This document shows positions 1 through 6,693 of a DNA stretch of 64,000 bases, in pieces. Location: assembly GCA_016714225.1 (NCBI GenBank), contig JADJNS010000020.1, forward strand, positions 62,001 through 126,000, read 5' to 3'. Within the stretch, counting starts at the first letter, position 1. The number at the start of each line of letters is the position of its first letter. The notes beneath the pieces are model-generated. The model did no database searches, had not been told where the DNA came from, and saw only the letters and a list, made by a program, of their open reading frames with translations. Made by a program: the position numbers and the translations under genes. Origin of the DNA: Archangiaceae bacterium. Lineage in GTDB: Bacteria; Myxococcota; Myxococcia; Myxococcales; Myxococcaceae.

Positions 1-510
1 GCCGAGCGAGAAGGTGTCGAGGCCGGTGCCGTAGTTGAAGCCGGCCGAGGTATCGAGGCTCACCAGCTTGCCGATCGGCCAGACGATGCCGCCGCCCACG
101 TCGATCGAGAGCTGGCTCACCACGCCCGATTGAAACGGGGTGCTGACCGTCTGGGTGGCGAGGTCGACGCGGCCCTGGTTGAACTGCTCGAGCAGGTAGA
201 GGCGGGGCCGGCCTTCGCGAGACCAGTTCGCCTCGAGGGTCTGGTTGTTGTTGAACTCGTAGCGGCGCAGGCCGTTGTACGGCTCGCGCACGCGCAGGGT
301 CGGGGCGTAGCGCAGGGCGATGTGGCCGCCGAGGTTGTCGACCGCGCCGAACAGCGACGGGGTCACCTCGGCGTCGCCAGCGGCGCCGTTCTGGCCTCCT
401 ACGTCGGCGAAGGTCGCGGTGCGCGCACGGGTCTCGAGGCGGGCGTCGGCCCGAACCTCGTAGTGTGCTTGGGCGGCGACCAGGGCCACGGCTGCAGCGA
501 GGGCGATCAT
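1..510 (-). CDS. Outer-membrane beta-barrel-like export protein, 3' end outside window
   Basis: The gene runs off the left edge: 170 codons from the ATG at 510, no stop seen. Residues 1-14 are Ala/Val/Leu-rich and end in AAQA, a Sec signal peptide. The rest alternates polar and hydrophobic residues with regular aromatics, as in beta-barrel strands. A GGAG lies 7 bases before the ATG and the upstream OPX gene stops 5 bases earlier, so the two are one operon. In myxobacteria short OPX proteins are paired with a beta-barrel partner (EpsX/WzpX type) that forms the outer-membrane pore for exopolysaccharide; I infer the same role here. Homology cannot be proved from this fragment. Confidence 0.7.
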   Translation of the reverse strand, partial: MIALAAAVALVAAQAHYEVRADARLETRARTATFADVGGQNGAAGDAEVTPSLFGAVDNLGGHIALRYAPTLRVREPYNGLRRYEFNNNQTLEANWSREGRPRLYLLEQFNQGRVDLATQTVSTPFQSGVVSQLSIDVGGGIVWPIGKLVSLDTSAGFNYGTGLDTFSLG

Positions 511-514
511 GGGC

Positions 515-1114
515 TCACTCCACGATCAGCACGTCGCCGGGGCGCAGCTTGAACGACGCTCCGCTGCCGCGCGCCTGCGCGACGGCGTCGTAGTCGAAGC
601 GAATGCGCTGGGGCGGGCTGCCGTCACGCGAGGCGCGAAGCACGTACAGATCTCGGCCTGCGAAGTTGGTGAAGCCACCTGCCGCGGCGACCGCCTGGAG
701 CACGCCCGCGTTGGGGTCGAGCGTGTACACCGCGGGCCGAGGCACCTCGCCGAGCACCGAGACCGGCACCGGGCGCAGCTCTTCGAGAGAGATGGTGACC
801 ATCGGGTTGTTGATGAAGTCCTTGAGGCGCGTCTGGAGCTGCGCCGACAGCACCACCGGGGTGAAGCCTGCGGCGGTGACGTCGTTCAAGAACGGCAAGG
901 AGATCTTCCCGTCGGTGCGGACGCGCGAACGGGCAGACATGTTGTCCTGACCGTAGACGCGGACGCTGACCAGGTCTCCGGGGCGAATGACATACTCACC
1001 GTCCGGGCGGGCTTCCTGCTTGAAGTCATCGACCCAGACGAACGCTCCGGTGTCGTGACGACAGGCAGCCCCTCCCAGCACGGCGAGCGCTGCAATGATG
1101 GCGGCTCGCTTCAT
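515..1114 (-). CDS. Polysaccharide export (OPX) lipoprotein, short form
   Basis: A 199-residue protein. A lipoprotein signal ends at GGAAC (Cys18). A polysaccharide-export (PES) domain follows at about residues 40-110 (YVIRPGDLVSVRVYG and the NNPMVTISLEE strand), then an SLBB domain at about 115-165 (VSVLGEVPRPAVY ... AAGGFT). It stops soon after, so it lacks the long C-terminal segment with the amphipathic membrane helix found in Wza. The start at 1114 was chosen because it gives a clean signal peptide; an upstream in-frame start at 1177 adds 21 unlikely residues. It is followed at once by the beta-barrel gene, which fits a two-part translocon for an exopolysaccharide. The divergent glycosyltransferase supports the pathway. 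Confidence 0.9.
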   Translation of the reverse strand: MKRAAIIAALAVLGGAACRHDTGAFVWVDDFKQEARPDGEYVIRPGDLVSVRVYGQDNMSARSRVRTDGKISLPFLNDVTAAGFTPVVLSAQLQTRLKDFINNPMVTISLEELRPVPVSVLGEVPRPAVYTLDPNAGVLQAVAAAGGFTNFAGRDLYVLRASRDGSPPQRIRFDYDAVAQARGSGASFKLRPGDVLIVE

Positions 1115-1242
1115 GGTCGAAGGAATTAACCAGCCCCTTTCGGGTCGGCCAGCGCACGCAACCGGCGTTACCGCCACGTGCTTTGATCGCGCGCTTTCGA
1201 TGCCGCGATTACCGATTGCGCCGAGGGGAGAACCAAAACCAG

Positions 1243-2010
1243 ATGAGAAGGCTGAAGGTCGGGTCGTTGGAGATCGACGTGATCGGCTTCGAGCACGCGG
1301 TCGAGGCGGTGATCGCGTTGGCGAAGGGCGGCAGCGGTGGGTACGTGGTGACGCCCAACGTGGATCACGTGGTGCTGGCAGAGAAGAACGCCGACTTCCG
1401 CGCGGCGTACGAGCACGCGGCGCTGTCGTTCGTCGACGGCATGCCGCTGGTGTGGGCGTCGCGGCTGTTGGGAGAGCCGCTGCCAGACAAGATCTCGGGG
1501 TCGGACCTCATCGCCCCGCTGATGAAGCGGGCCGCCGACGAGCAGCTGCGCGTCTACCTGCTGGGTGCGGGGCCGGGGGTAGCCGAGAAGGCCGGGGCCG
1601 AATTGCACCGGCGCTACGGGGTGAACATCGTGGGCTGCGACGCGCCGATGCTGTCGGCGTCGCCGGGTGATGCCGAGACCGCGCAGGCGCTGGCGCGCAT
1701 TCGCGCCGCGCAGCCGCACCTGGTGCTGGTGGCGATGGGGGCTCCGAAGCAGGAGCTGTTCATGCATCGCTTCGAAGAGGCGTATGCGCCGGCGGTGGCG
1801 CTGGGCATCGGGGCGGGTCTCGACTTCATCGCGGGTACCGTGAAGCGCGCCCCGAGGTGGATGCAGAAGGCCGGGCTCGAGTGGCTGTACCGGCTGGTGA
1901 GCGAGCCCAGGCGCCTGTGGCGCAGGTACTTGTTGAATGACCCGCAGTTCCTGTTCATTCTGATGAAGACCATGAGCCGGTCGAGGGAAGAGCGCGTCGT
2001 CTGGAAATGA
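1243..2010 (+). CDS. WecG/TagA/CpsF-family glycosyltransferase (GT26)
   Basis: 255 residues, the usual family length. Hallmarks are VTPNVDHVV near residue 35, a conserved aspartate in FVDGMPLVW near 62, the ISGSDL segment, and GAPKQE near 170. The family transfers ManNAcA, ManNAc or related sugars from UDP onto a lipid-linked acceptor early in polysaccharide or teichoic-acid assembly, at the inner face of the membrane. GAGGGGAG lies about 12 bases before the ATG at 1243; an in-frame start at 1183 adds 20 basic, unlike residues. The gene is divergent from the OPX operon, so both probably belong to one exopolysaccharide locus. It overlaps dtd by ATGA, so the two are translationally coupled. The exact sugar cannot be read from the sequence. 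Confidence 0.9.
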   Translation: MRRLKVGSLEIDVIGFEHAVEAVIALAKGGSGGYVVTPNVDHVVLAEKNADFRAAYEHAALSFVDGMPLVWASRLLGEPLPDKISGSDLIAPLMKRAADEQLRVYLLGAGPGVAEKAGAELHRRYGVNIVGCDAPMLSASPGDAETAQALARIRAAQPHLVLVAMGAPKQELFMHRFEEAYAPAVALGIGAGLDFIAGTVKRAPRWMQKAGLEWLYRLVSEPRRLWRRYLLNDPQFLFILMKTMSRSREERVVWK

Positions 2011-2453
2011 GGGCCCTGCTCCAGCGGGTGCGCTCGGCGTCGGTGACCGTCGACGGCGCGGTGGTCGGTGAGATCGGCCCCGGGCTGCTCGTGCTGCTCG
2101 GGGTCGGCAAGGGTGACGGCGACGCCGAGCTGAGCTGGATGGCCGACAAGATCTCGGGCCTGCGCATCTTCGAAGACGAGGCGGGCAAGATGAACAAGTC
2201 GCTGCTCGACACCTCGCGCGCGATGCTGTGCGTGTCGCAGTTCACGCTCTACGCAGACACGCGCAAGGGGCGCCGGCCGTCGTTCATAGATGCCGGGCCG
2301 CCCGAAGAAGCGAAGGCGATGTACGCCCGCTTCTGCGCGCACTCGCGCACGCTCGGGCTCACCGTCGCCGAGGGCATCTTCGCCGCCGACATGAAGGTCG
2401 CGCTCGTGAACGACGGGCCCGTCACCATCTGGCTCGACAGCGCCGCGCGCTGA
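2007..2453 (+). CDS. dtd: D-aminoacyl-tRNA deacylase
   Basis: 148 residues, full length for DTD. The N-terminus MRALLQRV, the SQFTLYADTRKGRRPSF motif (about residues 77-93) and the C-terminal VNDGPVTIWLDS (about 134-145) are family signatures. The last holds the cross-subunit Gly-Pro dipeptide that makes the enzyme reject L-aminoacyl-tRNA. The enzyme hydrolyses D-Tyr, D-Asp and glycyl mischarged tRNAs in the cytosol, so it is a translation quality-control factor. It overlaps the glycosyltransferase gene by four bases (ATGA), probably only an expression coupling. A copy of the dispersed intergenic repeat begins just downstream. Confidence 0.97.
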   Translation: MRALLQRVRSASVTVDGAVVGEIGPGLLVLLGVGKGDGDAELSWMADKISGLRIFEDEAGKMNKSLLDTSRAMLCVSQFTLYADTRKGRRPSFIDAGPPEEAKAMYARFCAHSRTLGLTVAEGIFAADMKVALVNDGPVTIWLDSAAR

Positions 2454-2461
2454 GTCGAGAT

Positions 2462-2638
2462 CGGTCAGGGTGAGCCTGTCGAACCCCTGCCGTCGCTCGC
2501 CGAAGGCTGATGGGCAGATACTCCATCGTATGGCTGCGCACGCTGTGCTGCTTGAAGCCTGGAGTCACCGACGTGGGTGCGTTCCAGTTGGAGTGCACCC
2601 GCTCGACTGCGCGCTTCGCGCTCCGCTCAGGGCGCGCG
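2462..2638 (+). repeat. Dispersed intergenic element, copy 1 (full length)
   Basis: About 177 bases between the convergent dtd and msrP genes. The left part holds the core GTCGCTCGCCGAAGGCTGA and CTCCATCGTATGGCTGCGC. The right part holds TGCTGCTTGAAGC and ends in CTCCGCTCAGGG. The same blocks recur in order at 17378-17545, in reverse orientation at 42985-43112, and in part at 46670-46745. No open frame is shared between copies, so it is non-coding. Confidence 0.85.
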
Positions 2639-2639
2639 T

Positions 2640-3618
2640 CTAGAAGTTCTGTTTCAAGTCGAGCCCCGCGTAGAGCGAGGCCACCTGGTCGGCGTACCCG
2701 TTGAACGGCAGCGTGGGCCGCCGTCGCAGCTCGCCGATGCGGCGCTCGGTGGCCTGCGACCAGCGCGGGTGGTCGACCTGGGGGTTCACGTTGGCGAAGA
2801 AGCCGTACTCGGTCGGCGCGGCGAGGGTCCCAGGTGGTGGCCGGCTGCTCGCGGGTGAGCTCGAGCTTCACGATCGACTTGATGCTTTTGAAGCCGTATT
2901 TCCACGGCACCACCAGCCGCAGCGGCGCGCCGTTCTGGTTCGGCAGCACCTCGCCGTACAGCCCCACCGCCAGCAGCGTGAGCGGGTGCAGCGCCTCGTC
3001 GAGCCTCAGGCCCTCGACGTACGGCCAGTCGAGCGTGCGCTGGCGCTGGCCGGGCAGCTGCTCCGAGTCGAGCAGCGTGGTGAAGACCACGTACTTCGCG
3101 GCCGAGGTCGGCTCGACGCGCTTCAGCAGCGCGCTGAGCGGGAAGCCCAGCCAGGGGATGACCATCGACCAGCCCTCGACGCAGCGCATGCGGTAGACGC
3201 GCTCTTCCAGCGGGTAGAGGGAAATCAGCCGATCGATGTCGAGCACCTGCGGCTTGTTCACTTCGCCTCCGACCTGCACCGTCCACGGCCGGGGGCGCAG
3301 CGTCTCGGCGTGCAGCGCGGGGTCGCCCTTGTCGAGGCCCAGCTCGTAGAAGTTGTTGTAGGTGGTGACGTCGCGAAAGCGGGTGAGCTCTTCACCGTCG
3401 ACGACGAACTCGCCGCGCTTCGCGACCTGCAGCTCGCCCGGCCTCGGGCCTTCGACGACCTCAGCCCTGGGCTCGCCGGGCGGGCCCACCTTGCGCCGGG
3501 TGAGCAGCTCGAGACCCGCCCCCACCACCGCAGTGGTGCCGACGAACAGCCCCGCGTTCTTCAGCCACGCGCGACGGTCGAGATACAGCTTCTCGTCGGT
3601 GGGCTTCTCGTCGGCCAT
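2640..3618 (-). pseudogene. msrP: msrP, methionine-sulfoxide reductase catalytic subunit, frameshifted
   Basis: A periplasmic molybdopterin enzyme of the YedY/MsrP family that repairs oxidised methionine in envelope proteins. A Tat signal is present (twin arginine in DRRAWLKNAG, near residue 17). The molybdenum-ligand cysteine is in MRCVEGWSMVIPW. The frame is intact from ATG 3618 to about 2830. It then shifts by one base: after TTWD the family-typical end (APTEYGFF, NPQVDHPRW, FNGYADQVASLY) continues in another frame to a TAG at 2640. Removing one C around 2828-2831 restores a full-length protein. No gene for the haem subunit MsrQ is nearby. It may be a sequence error or a recent lesion, since the downstream half is still well conserved. 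Confidence 0.88.
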
Positions 3619-3736
3619 CACCACGAAGACTAGCCGAAGGTCGGGTTACCCGGCGGTGACGGGCAATTCGCCACACGCCAACGCGCTCGAAGAGGCGTAT
3701 CGATTGCCGCCACACCCAACCAACCGGAGAACACCG

Positions 3737-4204
3737 ATGAAGGTCGAGCAGATGATGACCCGCGACGTGAAGACCTGCAGCGAGAGCGAGACGCTGGTGA
3801 AGGCGGTGCAGCTGATGTGGGAGCACGACATCGGCGCGGTGCCGGTGGTCGACGACGCGGGCAAGGTGGTGGGCATGATCACCGACCGCGACTGCGTGAT
3901 GGCCGCGTACACCCAGGGCAAGTGCCTGCACGAGGTTCAGGTGCGTTCGGCGATGTCGAGCCAGGTGCAGACCTGCCAGAGCAGCGACAGCATCGAGAAC
4001 GTCACCGCCTCGATGAAGCGCGCCCAGGTGCGCCGCCTGCCGGTGCTCGACAAGAAGAACAAGCTCGTCGGCATGGTCTCGCTCTGCGACCTGAGCCGCG
4101 CCGCCGCCAACGAGCCGAACCAGCGCCAGCGCGAGCAGTACATGCAGCAGGTCGAGCTGACCCTGGCCGCCGTCGCGAAGCCGCGCACCACCCTTCGGGC
4201 GTAG
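3737..4204 (+). CDS. CBS-domain pair protein
   Basis: 155 residues, almost entirely a Bateman module. CBS1 is at about 5-60 (MMTRDVKTCSESETL ... VGMITDRDCVMAAY) and CBS2 at about 70-125 (VRSAMSSQVQTCQSSDS ... LVGMVSLCDLS). Such stand-alone pairs bind adenine nucleotides and act as energy or redox sensors, and many form dimers that regulate other proteins. CCGGAGA lies 6 bases before the ATG; an in-frame reading from 3362 is antisense to msrP and not real. It is transcribed divergently from msrP across a 118-base gap. No fused effector domain is present, so the target is unknown. Confidence 0.92.
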   Translation: MKVEQMMTRDVKTCSESETLVKAVQLMWEHDIGAVPVVDDAGKVVGMITDRDCVMAAYTQGKCLHEVQVRSAMSSQVQTCQSSDSIENVTASMKRAQVRRLPVLDKKNKLVGMVSLCDLSRAAANEPNQRQREQYMQQVELTLAAVAKPRTTLRA

Positions 4205-4238
4205 AGGCCCGGCTCGCCCCGAACGAAAAGCGCCGCCG

Positions 4239-5861
4239 CTACGGCTGAGAGATTTCGACGTCGGTGAAGTAGCCGTGCACGTTGCCGCCACCTCCGAGCA
4301 TCAACGCTCCGAGGTGCGCGGCCAGCTCGGCGGGGTAGGCGCCGCTGCGAACCTGTGCGCCGTTGCGCTTCACTGAGTACGTGCCGGCGCCGGCGTTGAA
4401 GGTCAGCTCGAAGCGCGTCCACTGGCCGCGGGTCATCGGGGCGCCGAGCGTGTCGGTAGCGCTCTTGAACATTCGGGGCGCTGAAGTCCAGTTGTTGCCG
4501 GCCACGTCGATCAGCGCGGCGCCGGTGAAGGTCTCGAGGTCCGTGTGCATCGGCGCCGGCTGGGGCGTGCGCAGCAGCGACGGGTCGCTCACGGTCAGGT
4601 CGGTGGCGTGCGGCGCAAACTTGAAGCGCATCGTCCACGGCTTCGCGTAGTCGACCCCGATGGGAACATCGACGGTGGCGAAGTTGCTGCCGCCGTTGAC
4701 CTCGAGGCACTGCGAGCCCGCGTCGGGCAGACAGTCTGAGCAGCCAGCCTCGGCGGCGTACGTGCTGGGGCAGGCCACCAGTGCGGCGCTGCCGACCAAC
4801 CGCAGCGCGTGTTGCGCCATCGGGCCGCTGAAGCTCCAGGCGTCGGATGTCGGGCCTCCTTCGGGAATCTCTGCCGAGGTGCGCACCCGCAGGTTGCGCG
4901 CCTCCAGGTGACCCTGCGAGCCGAAGAGGCCGAACGCGGCGACCACCAACCCGACGTGCCCGGTGCCGAGACTCTCGGGCTTGGGGTTCTTCCAGCGAAT
5001 CACTTCGGCGAGCGGGCCTCCGACCGGCCCCACTGCCATCGAGACCGCCTCGCCCCTCGACGACACGCGCATCGCCTGCCAGGTGTTCTGCGCCACCGGA
5101 GTGCGGTTGGTCGCGGCCGGCGTGTCGGTCTTGTTCGAGGGCCGCTGGGTGAAGATGACGCTCGAGTTGCCGCCCGGAGACGCCGTGACCAGCGCACCCA
5201 GGCGCGGGCTGGTGGCTCCCGAGGGGGCGCGCAGCACCACTCCACCCAGCGTGTCGCCCTGCACCTTCACCTCGAGGTCGATGGTGTGGTCGCCCCAGGC
5301 GTCGTCGCCCATCGTCGCGGTGGAGACGCACAAGAGGCCGCCCATCTCGTCGAACACCATGGTGCCGGTGCCGTCGGGTCGCAGGCCCGCATCGCAGCCC
5401 GAGCCCGCTTCGAGGGTGATGCCCTGCGTATCGAGGAAGGTGCCGTTGATCGGCGTTGCGCTGGCCGTAGCGGGGTTCGACTGCTTGCTGCACAGGTCTC
5501 TCGACACCACCCTGGCGTACACGCGCTTGTTGAACTCGAGCCCCGCGTCGGCGCCGTCGAGGGTGAACGCGCAACGGCCTCCGTCGCCGCCGCATTTGCC
5601 CGGCTCGAAGACCTCGCAGGTGTCGGTCGCGCCCACCGCGTTGCCCCAGCACAGCTGCCAGTCTTTGAAGGGCCCGGCGTCGGTGCCCGCCGACCACTCC
5701 CAGGTCACCGAGGTGCGGTCACCGACGATGGCCACCAGCGGCGCCGGGTCGGGCAGCGGGCTGCACGCGGCGATCATCACCCGGTTGGGGTCGAAGATGC
5801 AGGTGCAACCCGAGAGCGAGAGCGCGAGGGACAAGCCGAGCCAGCACCGCAGCCGGCTCAT
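4239..5861 (-). CDS. Lipoprotein with LamG-like (jelly-roll) domains
   Basis: 540 residues. The signal ends in the lipobox LSGC (Cys18), followed by further cysteines. Residues about 30-130 look like a fibronectin-type III fold (VTWEWSAGTDAGPF ... KRVYARVVSRDLC). Two later stretches, about 145-310 and 370-535, match laminin-G/concanavalin-like beta sandwiches: hydrophobic strands, the GHVGLVVAAFGLFG turn and ENLRV-like ends. No catalytic motif is visible, so carbohydrate or protein binding at the cell surface is only inferred. The start overlaps the upstream gene's stop by ATGA, so the two are cotranscribed. Confidence 0.8.
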   Translation of the reverse strand: MSRLRCWLGLSLALSLSGCTCIFDPNRVMIAACSPLPDPAPLVAIVGDRTSVTWEWSAGTDAGPFKDWQLCWGNAVGATDTCEVFEPGKCGGDGGRCAFTLDGADAGLEFNKRVYARVVSRDLCSKQSNPATASATPINGTFLDTQGITLEAGSGCDAGLRPDGTGTMVFDEMGGLLCVSTATMGDDAWGDHTIDLEVKVQGDTLGGVVLRAPSGATSPRLGALVTASPGGNSSVIFTQRPSNKTDTPAATNRTPVAQNTWQAMRVSSRGEAVSMAVGPVGGPLAEVIRWKNPKPESLGTGHVGLVVAAFGLFGSQGHLEARNLRVRTSAEIPEGGPTSDAWSFSGPMAQHALRLVGSAALVACPSTYAAEAGCSDCLPDAGSQCLEVNGGSNFATVDVPIGVDYAKPWTMRFKFAPHATDLTVSDPSLLRTPQPAPMHTDLETFTGAALIDVAGNNWTSAPRMFKSATDTLGAPMTRGQWTRFELTFNAGAGTYSVKRNGAQVRSGAYPAELAAHLGALMLGGGGNVHGYFTDVEISQP

Positions 5862-6625
5862 TCGAGCACCGGCACGACGGGCTTCTCCGTCGCTTCGAGA
5901 AACGAGAAGAGCAGCCACACCGCCCCGGAGACGAGGGTCAGGGAGAGCGCGGTGTCGGCCCAGGCGTTGTACCCGCGCTGCGCGGTGGCGAGCGAAGGCA
6001 CCATGGCGCTGGTGGTGCCCGAAGACGCGGCCTTGGTGAGCGCGTTGTAGTTGCCCCACGCGATGAGGCTGAGCAGCGTGGTGAGGCCCGTGAACACCAC
6101 CGTGGCGGTGCCGCCGGCGAAGGCCCACGGTCTCCACTTGTGCGTCTTCTGCGGTTTCACCACCTCGACCGGCACCTGCACGACGAGCGGCTCGACCGGC
6201 GGGCGCACCACCTCGTCGGCCAGCGAGCGGGCAGTCGAGATCCAATCGGCTCCGCCTTCGGGTACCCGCCGCGAGCCGCGCATCAGCTCTTTGCCTGCGG
6301 TGACGTCGACGAAGACCGCGGTGACCAGCAGCGCGCTGCCCACCTTGCCGATGCCGAACGCCAGCACCCAGCGCGCGTTGCTGCGCTGACCGATGGTGGC
6401 CAGACACGCGCCGTCTTCTCCGCACATCATCGCGCTGCGCGTCACCTTCTCGCTCTCGGCCGCCGGCAGCGCAGCGAAGCGGGTGGCGTCGGGCGCGAGG
6501 CGAAACGCTTCGGTCAGCGCGGTCACCGTGGCCGCGTCGACGCCCAACGCCTGGTACGGCGCGACCAGGAGCGACTCTGGGGTGGCCGCGAGGGTAGCGA
6601 GAAGCAGTACCGAGAGAGGGCTCAT
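5858..6625 (-). CDS. Secreted/membrane protein with two C-terminal transmembrane helices
   Basis: 255 residues. A signal peptide covers residues 1-14. The N-terminal domain has the pattern MMCGEDGACLATIG followed by a VLAFGIGKVGSALLVTAVF strand, which recurs in weaker form in the PEGA protein at 40837-41940. That module is common in myxobacterial envelope proteins of unknown function. Two hydrophobic helices lie at about 170-192 and 222-242, so the domain is probably periplasmic and anchored at its C-terminus. The last four bases overlap the lipoprotein gene downstream. Function unknown. Confidence 0.75.
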   Translation of the reverse strand: MSPLSVLLLATLAATPESLLVAPYQALGVDAATVTALTEAFRLAPDATRFAALPAAESEKVTRSAMMCGEDGACLATIGQRSNARWVLAFGIGKVGSALLVTAVFVDVTAGKELMRGSRRVPEGGADWISTARSLADEVVRPPVEPLVVQVPVEVVKPQKTHKWRPWAFAGGTATVVFTGLTTLLSLIAWGNYNALTKAASSGTTSAMVPSLATAQRGYNAWADTALSLTLVSGAVWLLFSFLEATEKPVVPVLE

Positions 6626-6693
6626 CGAGCGCGGCCGACTTCACCATTTCTGGGGGCCTTTGCCCAAGAAACGATGCAGCGCCGCGAAAGCGG

